A stretch of 64,000 nucleotides of DNA from Brevundimonas sp. AJA228-03. Lineage in GTDB: Bacteria; Pseudomonadota; Alphaproteobacteria; Caulobacterales; Caulobacteraceae. Made by a program: the position numbers and the translations under genes. The notes under the pieces are model-generated. The model did no database searches. It was given only the letters and a program-made list of their open reading frames with translations, and was not told the origin of the DNA. The DNA lies in the NCBI RefSeq assembly GCF_017795885.1, contig NZ_CP059297.1, positions 1,865,001 to 1,929,000 on the forward strand. Reading direction: 5' to 3'. Numbering within the stretch: the first letter of the stretch is position 1; each line of letters starts with the position of its first letter. Below, piece by piece: positions 16,510 through 25,920 of the stretch.

Positions 16510-17003
16510 CCCGCACCCCTGAAATCTGCAAAAAGCGCCGCGTTGCGCCATCCATTCGGGGATCCGACATCGCAGCCGACGCCTCGGCTGCCAGAGGGGC
16601 CCGGACCCGTGGAGGTCGCGGTAATGACTGTAGATCGCCTTTACGTCAAGACCTGATGTCAGTTGGACTGAATCGGGTCAGTTTTTCTGACGCTCTTGTC
16701 AGTCTCTGCGCGCTGTCGTCAGGATATAATCGTGATGGGGCTATAAACATGCCATCACAAGTCAGTCTTCGGTCCATCGCACTGACTCCATAATGCCATC
16801 TCATGGCAGCCATCATGATTTCTTATTGGCATTCCCATCGCGTGTAGCGCAGCGTGATTGAGCGGCCCGGGCCCCTCTGACGATCATTGTGATCGTGATG
16901 TCGGATCGCATCGGGTGCGCTCGATGACGGGGTCCGGTTGTTTTCCCCCATCGAACCGACGGCTTCGGCTTCGAGCGCTCCCCTTCAGAGAAGGAGAGGC
17001 TCC
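16510..17003. promoter_or_regulatory. 494-bp intergenic region with a cluster of inverted repeats
   Basis: No gene seen. Unusually many short inverted repeats, several built on GTCAG/CTGAC: TCAGT-TGG-ACTGA (16659-16671), GTCAG-TTTTT-CTGAC (16677-16691), AGTCAGT (16760-16766) with ACTGACT (16781-16787), single GTCAG at 16698 and 16718, GTGATGG (16732-16738) with CCATCAC (16752-16758), and TGCCAT-CTC-ATGGCA (16794-16808). A perfect TATAAT is at 16725-16730 on the plus strand, without a good -35. The stretch is less GC-rich than its surroundings. It separates terC from the DUF465-terB genes and probably controls both. Confidence 0.5.
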
Positions 17004-17189
17004 ATGTCTATCGTGTTGGCGCGCCGTTTGCGGGGACTTCATGCCCTGCTTGAGATGGCGTTAAACGACGAGAGGGCGCGACCGCGCCCGGACGACCGCA
17101 CCATCGCGGGCATCAAGAAGAAGAAGCTGGCCATCAAGGACCGGCTTGCCGTCTTCGGTGACCGCCAGATGTCGTCCGCGTCGCACTAG
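17004..17189 (+). CDS. DUF465 (YdcH-like) small protein
   Basis: 61 aa, preceded by AAGGAG at good distance. Two helices rich in charge, ending with the DUF465 hallmark IKKKKLAIKDRLAVF. DUF465 proteins are short helical cytoplasmic proteins of unknown function, common in alphaproteobacteria. It is followed at once by a strong hairpin (17197-17228), so it is probably a single-gene transcript. Confidence 0.75.
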   Translation: MSIVLARRLRGLHALLEMALNDERARPRPDDRTIAGIKKKKLAIKDRLAVFGDRQMSSASH

Positions 17190-17196
17190 CGAGCGA

Positions 17197-17228
17197 GGGG
17201 TCGGTGGCTTTCCCCGGCCGCCGACCCC
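17197..17228 (+). terminator. Strong hairpin after the DUF465 gene
   Basis: GGGGTCGGTGGC (17197-17208) pairs with GCCGCCGACCCC (17217-17228) with one G-U pair and an 8-base loop, eight bases after the stop codon. No U-tract follows. Confidence 0.55.
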
Positions 17229-17288
17229 GATCGCTCCCCAACATCAACACGCATCGCCGACGCACCGGCGACACGACAGGAGGCCTGA

Positions 17289-17759
17289 ATGCCCGGATCA
17301 AACAGATCGCTACGTCGATACCCTCGGATCGACCCAGACGAGGTCTGGACCCCCGGCGACGTGATTCAGATGGATGCGGTCGTGGCCGGCTGCGCCATGG
17401 TGGCCCAAGCGGACGGCTGGGTCACGTCGGACGAGCGCAACCGCATGATCGATCGCATGCGGAGCTCCCCGACCATCGCCTTTTTCGGCATCGACGACGT
17501 CCTGGTCCTGTTCGAAGCGCTGAACCACAGGTTTGACCGCGATGTCGATGACGGCGAGGCGACGGCGGAGGTCGCCGTGTCGCGCCTGCGGGGCCAGCCC
17601 GGTCCGTCGCGCCTGTTGATCGAAACCGCCTGTTCGGTCGCTGAAGCGGACGGTGGCTTCGATGCCGAGGAGCGGGCCGTGATCCTGCGGCTCTGCGAAC
17701 TCCTGGATGTTGATCCGGCGCCCTACGACCTGGTCCCCAACGATGGAGAGAGACGATGA
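17289..17759 (+). CDS. TerB-family tellurite-resistance-like protein
   Basis: 156 aa with a strong ribosome site (AGGAGG, spacing 6). Two TerB-type helical motifs: GCAMVAQADGWVTSDERNRM (about residues 34-53) and ACSVAEADGGFDAEERAVIL (about 113-132), each with the acidic AxADG-x(3-5)-E pattern that binds metal in TerB. Cytoplasmic. TerB and TerC work together in Ter systems at the membrane, so the nearby TerC/Alx gene is a likely partner. The stop overlaps a small downstream frame by 4 bp. Confidence 0.85.
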   Translation: MPGSNRSLRRYPRIDPDEVWTPGDVIQMDAVVAGCAMVAQADGWVTSDERNRMIDRMRSSPTIAFFGIDDVLVLFEALNHRFDRDVDDGEATAEVAVSRLRGQPGPSRLLIETACSVAEADGGFDAEERAVILRLCELLDVDPAPYDLVPNDGERR

Positions 17760-17941
17760 GGGTCGGAGCACCATCGAGCCAGATGGCTTACGCCTGGGCG
17801 GTTCAACTCTCACAGATGACCGGAAGGGTCGCCGCGCACCAAAGCACGGCGACGGATCGACCCGTCGATGCCCCCCGTGCTCTGACCGCCGACACACTCA
17901 TCCGCCGGCCCAGCCGGCATACCTTCGACATCCGCGTCTGA
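17756..17941 (+). CDS. Possible small protein coupled to terB, 61 aa
   Basis: A 61-codon frame whose ATG overlaps the terB stop (ATGA), with GGAGAGAGA as ribosome site. The product (MRVGAPSSQMAYAWAVQLSQ...) is Arg/Ala/Thr-rich with no recognised family or membrane segment. The coupling argues for it, the composition against. The remaining gap to topA (17942-18070) shows nothing else. Confidence 0.3.
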   Translation: MRVGAPSSQMAYAWAVQLSQMTGRVAAHQSTATDRPVDAPRALTADTLIRRPSRHTFDIRV

Positions 17942-18070
17942 TCGCGGAACCTGGGCGAAGCCCTGAACCATGGATTTTTTGACCCACGACGTCCTGACCA
18001 GGCCGGTCTGACCACGCAAGACACGCCGCTTCTGCTCTGACTGAACGGAACAGCGAAACAACATGAATTC

Positions 18071-18103
18071 CCTGATCCCTCTCCCTCCGGGAGCGGGATC
18101 AGG
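18071..18103 (-). terminator. Hairpin overlapping the topA stop codon
   Basis: CCTGATCCC (18071-18079) and GGGATCAGG (18095-18103) are perfect complements, with a second inner stem CTCCC/GGGAG. The topA stop codon lies inside the upstream arm. It is placed to end topA transcription, though no U-tract follows. Confidence 0.5.
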
Positions 18104-20732
18104 CCTTCGTGGTCGTCTTCTTCGCCGGTGGCTTCCGGGCCGCGGGCTTTTTCGTCGCGGCCGGTTTCCTCGCCGCGGCCGCCTTTGGCGCGGCCTTCTT
18201 CGCCGGAGCCTTCTTGCCCTTGGGCGCGACCAGGGCGCGGGCGGCCAGAAGCGGCACGGCGATCTCCATGGTCATGTCCTCGGGCGCAGTGCCCTTGGGC
18301 AGGGTCGCGTTGATCTTGCCCGACTTCACATAGGGCCCGAACCGGCCGGACATGACGTGGACCGGGTCACCCGTTTCCGGGTGGGCGCCCAGATCCTTCA
18401 GCGGGGCCACGGCGGCACCACGACCCTTGAACCCACCGGCCCGCTTCTCGGCCAGCAGGACCACGGCGCGGTTCAGTCCAATGTCAAAAACCTCATCGAT
18501 ATCCGCGACATTGGCATAGGTTCCATCATGCAGGATGAAGGGTCCGTAACGGCCCAGACCGGCCGTGATCGGCTTGCCGTCCTCCGGGTGATCGCCGACG
18601 GCGCGGGGCAGGGCCAGCAGGCGCACGGCCTGTTCCAGGGTCAGGGTCGCCGGTGACCAGCCCTTGGGCAGGGAGGAGCGTTTCGGCTTGTCCTCGCCGG
18701 GATTGGCGGTTTCGACATAGGGGCCGAAGCGGCCGATCTTGAGCGACACGGCCAGGCCGGTCGCTTCGTCGATGCCCAGATCGCGGTCGCCGCCGACCTC
18801 GTCGCCCGCATTCTCGCCCGCGCCGAAGCCGCGCGTGTAGCGGCATTCGGGATAGTTGGAGCAGCCGATGAAGGAGGACTTCATCTTGAAGCTGGCCTTC
18901 AGATGCAGATGGCCGGTCTTGCACAGCGGGCACAGCCGCGCGTCTGAACCATCTGATTTCTCCGGGAACAGGAAGGGGCCGATGGCGGTGTCGAGTTCGT
19001 CGATGACGCCCTGGCGTTCCAGCACGGCGGCGGTGGCGGGCTTCAACCTGGACCAGAATTCGCGCAGCAGCGCCTTCCAGTCCATGTCCCCGGCGGAGAC
19101 CTCGTCCAGCTGGTTCTCCAGCGCGGCGGTGAAGTCGTATTCGACCCAGCGGCCGAAGAACTGTTCAAGGAAGGCGGTGACCAGGCGGCCATTGTCCTCG
19201 GGAATGAAGCGGTTCTTGTCCATGCGGACGTAGCCACGGTCACGCAGGGTGGTGAGGATGGAGGCATAGGTCGAGGGACGGCCGATGCCGAGTTCTTCCA
19301 GTTTCTTGACCAGGGTGGCCTCAGAGTAGCGGGGCGGCGGCTCTGTGAAGTGCTGGTCGGTGCGGATCGCCTCGACCCTGGCCTTCGCACCTTCCTTGAG
19401 GGCGGGCAGGCGAGCGGTGTCGTCGTCCTCTTCGGACTCGGCGCCCTTCTGCTTCTCGTCGCGGCCTTCCTCATAGACCGCGAGGAAGCCGTCGAAGGTG
19501 ACGACCTGGCCTGTAGCGCGCAGGCCGGTCAGGCCGTCCGGTGTCTCGACGTCGACCGTGGTGCGGTCGAGGCGCGCGGCCTCCATCTGGGAGGCGACCA
19601 TCCGCTTCCAGATCAGCTCATACAGGCGCTGGAGGTCGGATTCGAGGCGCAGGGAGTCGGGCCGGCGGGCGATGTTGGTCGGGCGGATCGCCTCGTGCGC
19701 TTCCTGGGCATTCTTGGCTTTCGTCTTGTAATAGCGGGCTTCGGCCGGGACGAAGGTGGGCCCGAAGGTCTCGCCGATCACGTCGCGGGCCTGGGCGATG
19801 CCCTCGGGTGTCGTCTGGACGCCGTCGGTCCGCATATAGGTGATCAGACCGCCGCTCTCGTCGACGCCCTCGTACAGTTTCTGGGCCGCCCGCATGGTGC
19901 GCTGGGCGTCGAAGCCCAGCTTGCGCGACGCTTCCTGTTGCAGGGTGGAGGTGGTGAAGGGCGGCGAGGGGAACCGTCGGACGGGCTTCTTCTCGATCGA
20001 TCGGATCGTGAAATCGCCGCACTCGATGGCCGCCCTTGCGGCGTGGGCGGTCGCCTCGTCCTTGATGTCCAGGCGCTGGATCCGCTTTCCGGCGTGCTTG
20101 ACCAGACGGGTGGTGAAGGGCGGGCTGTCGGCGACCAGATCGGCCTCAATCGACCAGTATTCCTGGGGCCGGAAGCGCTCGATCTCCAGCTCGCGGTCCA
20201 CCACGATGCGGAGCGCCACCGACTGTACCCGACCCGCCGACCGGGCACCCGGAAGTTTCCGCCACAGCACGGGCGACAGGGTGAAGCCGACCAGATAGTC
20301 GAGGGCGCGGCGGGCGAGGTAGGCCTCGACCAGTTCCATGTCGATCTGGCGCGGATTGGCCATGGCCTCCAGCACGGCCGACTTTGTGATGGCGTTGAAG
20401 GTGACCCGCTCGACGGCCGTGTCCTTCAGCGCCTTCTTCTTGTTCAGAACCTCCAGAACGTGCCAGCTGATGGCCTCGCCCTCGCGGTCGGGGTCGGTGG
20501 CCAGGATGACGCGATCGGCGCGTTTTGCGGCTGCGGCAATCTCCGACATGCGGGTCGAGGCGCGGGCGTCGACCTCCCACTCCATGGCGAAATCTTCGTC
20601 CGGTTTGACCGAGCCGTCCTTCGACGGAAGGTCGCGGATGTGGCCGTAGGAGGCGAGGACCTCGAAGCCCGGGCCGAGGTATTTGTTGATGGTCTTGGCC
20701 TTGGCGGGGCTCTCGACGATGACGAGATTCAT
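18099..20732 (-). CDS. topA: DNA topoisomerase I
   Basis: 877 aa, standard size. Type IA enzyme that relaxes negative supercoils. Toprim domain at the N-terminus (MNLVIVESPAKAKTINKYLG; later DPDREGEAISWH), catalytic Tyr299 in ITYMRTDG, one visible C4 zinc ribbon (CPLCKTGHLHLKASF...GCSNYPEC), then several C-terminal repeats with the RFGPYV/GRYGPFI pattern (DNA-binding domain) and a Lys/Ala/Pro-rich tail of about 45 residues, typical of alphaproteobacterial TopA. It lies downstream of dprA on the same strand, with a 136-bp spacer. Confidence 0.98.
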   Translation of the reverse strand: MNLVIVESPAKAKTINKYLGPGFEVLASYGHIRDLPSKDGSVKPDEDFAMEWEVDARASTRMSEIAAAAKRADRVILATDPDREGEAISWHVLEVLNKKKALKDTAVERVTFNAITKSAVLEAMANPRQIDMELVEAYLARRALDYLVGFTLSPVLWRKLPGARSAGRVQSVALRIVVDRELEIERFRPQEYWSIEADLVADSPPFTTRLVKHAGKRIQRLDIKDEATAHAARAAIECGDFTIRSIEKKPVRRFPSPPFTTSTLQQEASRKLGFDAQRTMRAAQKLYEGVDESGGLITYMRTDGVQTTPEGIAQARDVIGETFGPTFVPAEARYYKTKAKNAQEAHEAIRPTNIARRPDSLRLESDLQRLYELIWKRMVASQMEAARLDRTTVDVETPDGLTGLRATGQVVTFDGFLAVYEEGRDEKQKGAESEEDDDTARLPALKEGAKARVEAIRTDQHFTEPPPRYSEATLVKKLEELGIGRPSTYASILTTLRDRGYVRMDKNRFIPEDNGRLVTAFLEQFFGRWVEYDFTAALENQLDEVSAGDMDWKALLREFWSRLKPATAAVLERQGVIDELDTAIGPFLFPEKSDGSDARLCPLCKTGHLHLKASFKMKSSFIGCSNYPECRYTRGFGAGENAGDEVGGDRDLGIDEATGLAVSLKIGRFGPYVETANPGEDKPKRSSLPKGWSPATLTLEQAVRLLALPRAVGDHPEDGKPITAGLGRYGPFILHDGTYANVADIDEVFDIGLNRAVVLLAEKRAGGFKGRGAAVAPLKDLGAHPETGDPVHVMSGRFGPYVKSGKINATLPKGTAPEDMTMEIAVPLLAARALVAPKGKKAPAKKAAPKAAAARKPAATKKPAARKPPAKKTTTKA

Positions 20733-20828
20733 TGCGGCTCAGTCTGGGAGGAGGGGGGCAGAACGTGGTTGGGCGCGGGCCTTAAGTCAATCAGGCTGTT
20801 CCGCACCGCGATATTCCCGTCACAATGG

Positions 20829-20843
20829 GTCGCGCCTCGCGAC
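20829..20843. terminator. Short hairpin between dprA and topA
   Basis: GTCGCG-CCT-CGCGAC, a perfect 6-bp inverted repeat 25 bases past the dprA stop. It may end the plsY-dprA transcript before topA. Confidence 0.3.
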
Positions 20844-20868
20844 TGAATTCGGCGGGGCTGACCCGGGC

Positions 20869-21951
20869 TCAGGTCGAGGCGGACCCGCCGGGCAGCAGGG
20901 TGGCACGGCCTGCGAGGCTGAGCTCCAGCAAGGCGGCGGCGACGCTGCCGATGGGGGCACCCAGGGCGCGGGCGATCTCGTCGCGCGGTGTGGGCGTCGG
21001 CGAGAGCAGGGCGGCGACGCGATCGAGGAAGGCGGGATCGAGGTCTTCCAAGTCGTCGGGGAACGGGTTGTCGGCCGGGGGCTCGCGCAGGGTCCGCAGG
21101 GTCTCGAAGGCGCGGCGCACGTCGTCGATGCCCTCGCACAGGATGGCCCCCTGGCGCAGCAGTTCGTTCGGGCCCCTGGAGCGCGGATCCAGCGGCGAGC
21201 CGGGGACGGCAAAGACGTCGCGCCCCTGTTCCCCCGCCAGCCGTGCGGTGATCAGCGAGCCGGAGCGCAGCTCGGCCTCCACCACGATCACACCGCGCGA
21301 CAGACCGGAGATGATGCGGTTGCGGCGGGGAAAGTCGCGGGCCTGGGCATGGGCCCCCATGGGGCTTTCGGATACGACGCAGCCCTGTTCGACGATCTGG
21401 TCATAGAGGGTGGCGTTCTCGGCCGGATAGACATCATCGACGCCACCGCCGAGGACCGCGACGGTGCCGGTCGGCAGGGATCCTGAATGGGCGGCGGCGT
21501 CGATGCCGCGCGCGAGGCCGGAGACGATGACGAAGCCCGCCTCGCCCAGCTGCTGCGCCAGGCCACGCGCGATGCGCTGGCCACCGGCGGAGGCGATGCG
21601 AGCCCCGACAATGGCGACGGCCTCCTTCGAGAGCAGGGCCACGTCTCCACGGGTCCAGAGCAGCGGCGGCGGCGGGTCGAGCGCGGCCAGCATGGCGGGG
21701 AAGTCGGGGTCGCCGAGGACCAGCAGTCGGGCTCCGGCCCGGTCGCCGGCGGCGAGTTCGGCCTCGATGCGGGTCGGGTCGGGCAGGGTGTAGCCGTGAC
21801 CGCCGCCCTTGCGGACGAGGTCGGGCAGGGCGTCCAGCGCGCGGACGGCAGTGCCGAAGCGATCCAGCAGCTGGCGGAAGGAGACGGGGCCGACGCGGTC
21901 GGCGCGGGCGAGGCGCAGGCGGGCGAAACGCTCGGCCTCGGGCAGGTTCAC
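20869..21951 (-). CDS. dprA: DNA-processing protein DprA (Smf)
   Basis: 360 aa. Binds incoming single-stranded DNA during natural transformation and loads RecA. Rossmann-like DprA core: [54 protein letters not shown] and GSLITARLA, with a short N-terminal SAM-like region and a C-terminal winged-helix-like domain (about 290-355). Start ATG overlaps the plsY stop by 4 bp, so the two are co-translated. No other competence genes are in the window. Confidence 0.96.
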   Translation of the reverse strand: MNLPEAERFARLRLARADRVGPVSFRQLLDRFGTAVRALDALPDLVRKGGGHGYTLPDPTRIEAELAAGDRAGARLLVLGDPDFPAMLAALDPPPPLLWTRGDVALLSKEAVAIVGARIASAGGQRIARGLAQQLGEAGFVIVSGLARGIDAAAHSGSLPTGTVAVLGGGVDDVYPAENATLYDQIVEQGCVVSESPMGAHAQARDFPRRNRIISGLSRGVIVVEAELRSGSLITARLAGEQGRDVFAVPGSPLDPRSRGPNELLRQGAILCEGIDDVRRAFETLRTLREPPADNPFPDDLEDLDPAFLDRVAALLSPTPTPRDEIARALGAPIGSVAAALLELSLAGRATLLPGGSAST

Positions 21952-22598
21952 GCCTTCTTCGCGGCCCCGATCCGCGGCTCCGCGCCCTTCAGCAGGCGGG
22001 CGATGTTCTCGTGGTGGCGGATGTAGATCAGGACAGCGGTCGCAATGGCCAGGACGAAGATCGGCCGGGCAGCGGGCAGGCCGAGGGCGGGGAGGGGCAA
22101 CAGGGCGTAGAGCGGTGCGGCGGCGGCGGCCACGAGCGCGGCCAGCGACGAATAGCGCAGCAGGAAGGCCACGATCAGCCAGGTCGCCCCGGCCATCAGC
22201 CCCAGGGGCCAGCAGGCGGCGATCATCAGGCCGAAGAAGGTAGCGACGCCCTTGCCACCCTTGAAGCCCAGCCAGACGGGGAACAGGTGACCCAGGAAGG
22301 CCGCACCGCCCGCGATGGCTCCGGCGGCGTCCGACTGCAGGAAATGGCGGGCCAGAAGCAGGGCGACGGCGCCCTTTCCGGCATCCAGCAGCAATGTGGC
22401 CAGCGCCAGGTCCTTGCGGCCGGTGCGCAGGACGTTGGTCGCTCCGATGTTGCCTGATCCGATGTTGCGCACGTCACCGGTCCCCGCAGCGCGGGTGATG
22501 AGGACGCCGAAGGGGATGGAGCCCAGCAGATAGCCGCCCACGGCGACGAGGCCGAGCGTGAAGAGCGCTGGGCCGACCAGATCCTGCAACCGATTCAC
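21948..22598 (-). CDS. plsY: Glycerol-3-phosphate acyltransferase PlsY
   Basis: 216 aa from the GTG at 22598, or 213 aa from the TTG at 22589 which has GGGAG before it. Inner-membrane enzyme that acylates glycerol-3-phosphate from acyl-phosphate, the first step of phospholipid synthesis. The three family motifs are present: [21 protein letters not shown] with TLLLDAGKG, and [18 protein letters not shown]; about five membrane helices. The frame is open further upstream but without PlsY similarity. Operon with dprA (4-bp overlap). Confidence 0.95.
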   Translation of the reverse strand: MNRLQDLVGPALFTLGLVAVGGYLLGSIPFGVLITRAAGTGDVRNIGSGNIGATNVLRTGRKDLALATLLLDAGKGAVALLLARHFLQSDAAGAIAGGAAFLGHLFPVWLGFKGGKGVATFFGLMIAACWPLGLMAGATWLIVAFLLRYSSLAALVAAAAAPLYALLPLPALGLPAARPIFVLAIATAVLIYIRHHENIARLLKGAEPRIGAAKKA

Positions 22599-22721
22599 TC
22601 CCGCCAGACGTGCGTGGCGACAATGCGTCGGCGGCGGGTCCGGAGCAAGGGTGGAAGGGGTTACGGGCGATCCGATCGAAGGATATGAGGGCCTCAATCC
22701 GCTGCTGCTTCCGGTGTTGCC

Positions 22722-23642
22722 ATGATCCGTCTTTCGCTTGCGACCGTTCTGATGGCTTCGACCGTCGCCGGATGTGCTGGCGCGCCGCCGGTTGCACCCG
22801 CATCCGCCCCACAGCTGGCTGCCTATTTCGACTGCGTGCGCGAGCGTGGCGGTATCGCGATCTCGGCGCACCGGGCCCAGTCGGGCGAGGATCAGCCGGA
22901 GAACTCCATCCAGGCCATCGAGGCGACCGGGCGCGCCATTCCAGGCGCGATCCTGGAGATGGACGCGACCCTGACCCGGGACGGGGTGCTGGTGATGATG
23001 CACGACGACAGTCTGGACCGGACGACGACGGGGCGGGGGCGGGTCGCGGACAATACGCTGGCCCAGGTGAAGGCCGCGCGGCTGAGGGCACCCGACGGCA
23101 CGCTGACCGATGCCGCCCCGCCGACGCTGGAGGAGGCGCTGGCGGCGGCCGGGCGGGTCGGCGCCATCGCCTCGATCGATCTGAAGCCGTCCAGCGAGGC
23201 GGCGACCCTGGCCCTGGCGCGTCAGGTCGTGGATCAGGTGCGGCGCTCGGGGGCGCAGGCGCGGGTGATCCTGATCACCTATACGGCCGAAAGCGCGCGG
23301 GCGGTGGCGGCCCTGGCCCCCGAGATGATGATCTCGGCCGGACTGGACGATGTCTCCGGTCTGGACGGTCTGAACGCGGCGCAGATCCTGGCCTGGACAG
23401 GGGCCGGCGAGCCCAGGCCCGCTCTGTGGCGAGCGGTCGGCGAGCGGGGCGTGGAGGCGCAGTTCGGAACCCTGGGCGCACCGGGGCGACGGCTGGACGA
23501 CGTCTATGCGGCCGATGGGGATGTGTCGGAGTATCGGGCGCTGTTCGAGCAGGGCGTCACCGTGATCGCGACCGACGCGCCTCTGGCGGTGAAGGGCGTG
23601 CTGGGTGCGGAACTGGCGGCAGTGGGGCGGTGCGCGCGTTAG
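22722..23642 (+). CDS. Glycerophosphodiester phosphodiesterase-family lipoprotein
   Basis: 306 aa. Lipoprotein signal with lipobox STVAG-C at about residue 18, so envelope-anchored. GDPD TIM-barrel motifs: [43 protein letters not shown] and DLKP. It should hydrolyse glycerophosphodiesters to glycerol-3-phosphate and an alcohol. The stop touches the convergent pyrC' stop (23642/23643) with no gap. Divergent from plsY, another glycerophosphate-using gene, which may be meaningful. Confidence 0.87.
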   Translation: MIRLSLATVLMASTVAGCAGAPPVAPASAPQLAAYFDCVRERGGIAISAHRAQSGEDQPENSIQAIEATGRAIPGAILEMDATLTRDGVLVMMHDDSLDRTTTGRGRVADNTLAQVKAARLRAPDGTLTDAAPPTLEEALAAAGRVGAIASIDLKPSSEAATLALARQVVDQVRRSGAQARVILITYTAESARAVAALAPEMMISAGLDDVSGLDGLNAAQILAWTGAGEPRPALWRAVGERGVEAQFGTLGAPGRRLDDVYAADGDVSEYRALFEQGVTVIATDAPLAVKGVLGAELAAVGRCAR

Positions 23643-24920
23643 TCAGGTCGAATAGACGGTCCGCCCGCCGACGACCGTCATCTCGACGCGGCCCTGAAGG
23701 CGGCGGCCGTCGAAGGGAGAGTTCTTCGACTTCGACCGCAGCGTCGCCGCATCGACAACCACCGGGGCGGCGGGGTCGAACAGGATCAGGTCCGCAGGCG
23801 CTCCGGGGGCGAGCGTGCCGGCGTCGAGGCCCAGCAGGGTCGCGGGGCCGTGGGTCAGGGGACGCAGCACGTCGAGCAGGTCGAGGCCTTCCTCGTGATG
23901 CAGGCCGAGGGCGGCCGGCAGCAGGGTCTCCAGACCGACGGCACCCGGCGCGGCTTCCGCGAAAGGGCGGCGCTTGTCCTCGGCGGGGGCGGGGGTGTGG
24001 GCCGAGGTGATCGCCTCGATCAGACCGTCGCGGACCGCCTCGATCAGGGCGCGGCGATCGCTCTCGGGACGCAGCGGCGGGTCCAGCCGGAAGAAGGTCC
24101 GGTAGTCGCCGATATCGATCTCGTTGAAGCACAGGTGGTTGATCGAGACGCTGGCCGCGACCTCCAGTCCCCGCCCCCGGGCGCGGGCCAGGACCTCGAG
24201 CGCCGCCTCGGTGGAGATCTGGTCGACCAGGAAGCGGGCCCCGGTCTGTTCGACAAGGGCGAGATCGCGCTCCAGCTGGATGCGTTCGGCGATGGCGGGC
24301 GCGCCGGACAGACCGAGCCGGGTGGCCAGTTCGCCCGAGGTGGCCACGGCACCTTCCGAAAGCCAGGGGTCGGCGGGGCGGCAGGCGATCAGGGCGTTGA
24401 AGGCCGAGGCGTAGGCCATGATCCGCGACAGCACCCGGCTGTCGGCGATGACGTGGTCGCCATCGGTGAAATAGAGTGCGCCGGCCTCGTGCATCAGGCC
24501 GATCTCGGCCATCCGCTTTCCGTCGCGGGCCCGGGTGGCGGCCCCGGCGACGCGGACGTTGACCAGATTCAGGGCCGCGCCCCGACGCTGGATGAAGTCG
24601 ACCATGGCCGGATCGTCGACGGCGGGGTCGGTGTCGGGCTGGATGACGATGGTGGTCACGCCCCCGGCGGCGGCCGACAGGCTGGCGGACTTGAGCGTCT
24701 CCTTGGGCTCGGCCCCCGGCTCGCCGGTGCGGACGCGGATGTCGATCAGGCCGGGCGACAGGCACAGGCCCCCGGCGTCGATGACGCGATCTGCCGTGGG
24801 CGTCGCGGGGCCGCGCTCGACATGGGTGATGACGCCGTCCTCGATCAGGACCGCGCCGGGACCGTCATAGTCCGAGGCGGGATCCAGCAGGCGGGCGTTG
24901 ACGATCGAGAGGCTGGTCAT
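23643..24920 (-). CDS. Dihydroorotase-like protein lacking metal ligands (PyrC'/PyrX type)
   Basis: 425 aa with the full class I dihydroorotase/amidohydrolase fold, but catalytic positions are replaced. The HxH motif (usually DxHxHLREPG) is [10 protein letters not shown], with Arg62 and Arg64; the DHxP motif is SAHTPAP, with Ala307 in place of the catalytic Asp; the HCE motif is ACRPADP. In Pseudomonas a similar inactive PyrC' is a structural partner of aspartate transcarbamoylase. Here it overlaps pyrB by 4 bp, supporting the same role. An active PyrC must be elsewhere in the genome. Confidence 0.88.
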   Translation of the reverse strand: MTSLSIVNARLLDPASDYDGPGAVLIEDGVITHVERGPATPTADRVIDAGGLCLSPGLIDIRVRTGEPGAEPKETLKSASLSAAAGGVTTIVIQPDTDPAVDDPAMVDFIQRRGAALNLVNVRVAGAATRARDGKRMAEIGLMHEAGALYFTDGDHVIADSRVLSRIMAYASAFNALIACRPADPWLSEGAVATSGELATRLGLSGAPAIAERIQLERDLALVEQTGARFLVDQISTEAALEVLARARGRGLEVAASVSINHLCFNEIDIGDYRTFFRLDPPLRPESDRRALIEAVRDGLIEAITSAHTPAPAEDKRRPFAEAAPGAVGLETLLPAALGLHHEEGLDLLDVLRPLTHGPATLLGLDAGTLAPGAPADLILFDPAAPVVVDAATLRSKSKNSPFDGRRLQGRVEMTVVGGRTVYST

Positions 24921-25897
24921 GCCGCGCCCTCCAGCCGGGTCGAGAGGGAGGCGAGGACGGCCATTCGGGCGGCGACGCCCATTTCGACCTGATCCTGGAT
25001 CAGGGAGACGGTCAGGTCGTCGGCGACGTCGGAATCGATCTCCACACCCCGGTTCATCGGCCCGGGATGCATGACCTTCGCGCCGGGGTTGGCCCAGGCG
25101 AGTTTTTCGCGGTCCAGGCCCCAGAAGCGGAAATACTCGCGGGTCGAGGGGACGAGCGCCCCGTCCATCCGCTCCAGCTGCAGGCGCAGCATCATCACGA
25201 CGTCGCAGCCCTTCAGCCCCTCGCGCATGTCGTGGAAGACCTCGCAGCCCCAGCGATCGGCGTCGCCGGGGACGAGCGTCGGCGGGCCGATCAGGCGGAC
25301 GCGGGCCCCCATCATCGACAGCAGGGCGACATTGGAGCGCGCGACCCGGCTGTGGGCGATGTCGCCGCAGATGGCCACCGTCAGGCCGCCGACATCGCCG
25401 AACGCGCGGCGCAGGCTAAGCAGGTCCAGCAGAGCCTGGGTGGGATGTTCGTGTCGACCGTCACCGGCATTGACGACCGCGCAGCCGACCTTCTGCGACA
25501 ACAGGGCGGCGGCGCCGGAGGCCGAATGGCGCACGACCAGGATGTCGGGGCGCATGGCGTTCAGTGTAACGGCGGTGTCGATCAGGGTCTCGCCCTTCTT
25601 CACCGAGGAGGCCTGGACCGGCATGGTGACGACGTCCGCCCCCAGCCGTTTGGCCGCGATCTCGAACGAGGAACTCGTCCGGGTCGAATTCTCGAAGAAC
25701 AGGTTCAGAACCGTGCGGCCGCGCAGCAGGTCCAGCCCCTTGGTCGATTCGCGGTTCAGATCGACGAAGACGTCGGCGAGATCGAGCAGGGCAAGCGTGA
25801 ACGGCGGATTGAGGTCGCCCGCGGCCAGGAAATGGGGTTTCGGAAACGGGACCAGCCGGTCGGCGATCAGGTCGGCGGCGACAGCGGTATGGGTCAT
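24917..25897 (-). CDS. pyrB: Aspartate carbamoyltransferase catalytic subunit
   Basis: 326 aa from the ATG at 25897 ([20 protein letters not shown]); the frame is open upstream, antisense to nothing recognised, and lacks similarity there. Condenses carbamoyl phosphate and aspartate in pyrimidine synthesis. Signatures: [20 protein letters not shown] (carbamoyl-phosphate site), [28 protein letters not shown], and [12 protein letters not shown]. Its stop overlaps the start of the dihydroorotase-like gene, a pair known in other proteobacteria. Confidence 0.97.
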   Translation of the reverse strand: MTHTAVAADLIADRLVPFPKPHFLAAGDLNPPFTLALLDLADVFVDLNRESTKGLDLLRGRTVLNLFFENSTRTSSSFEIAAKRLGADVVTMPVQASSVKKGETLIDTAVTLNAMRPDILVVRHSASGAAALLSQKVGCAVVNAGDGRHEHPTQALLDLLSLRRAFGDVGGLTVAICGDIAHSRVARSNVALLSMMGARVRLIGPPTLVPGDADRWGCEVFHDMREGLKGCDVVMMLRLQLERMDGALVPSTREYFRFWGLDREKLAWANPGAKVMHPGPMNRGVEIDSDVADDLTVSLIQDQVEMGVAARMAVLASLSTRLEGAA

Positions 25898-25920
25898 CAA
25901 AGCCCGGCTATAGACGGGTC

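Noticed and set aside
16510..16640. yybP-ykoY manganese riboswitch upstream of the TerC/Alx gene, as in E. coli alx
   Set aside because: The leader has an 8-bp hairpin (GCAGCCGA/TCGGCTGC) but I could not find the conserved GGGGAGUAG-type loops that define that riboswitch.
16725..16730. Perfect TATAAT as a sigma-70 promoter for the DUF465 gene
   Set aside because: No acceptable -35 at 16-19 bp spacing; kept only as a remark within the intergenic region.
19350..20846. 498-codon open frame antisense to topA
   Set aside because: Long antisense frames are expected in GC-rich DNA; composition is not protein-like and topA is certain on the other strand.
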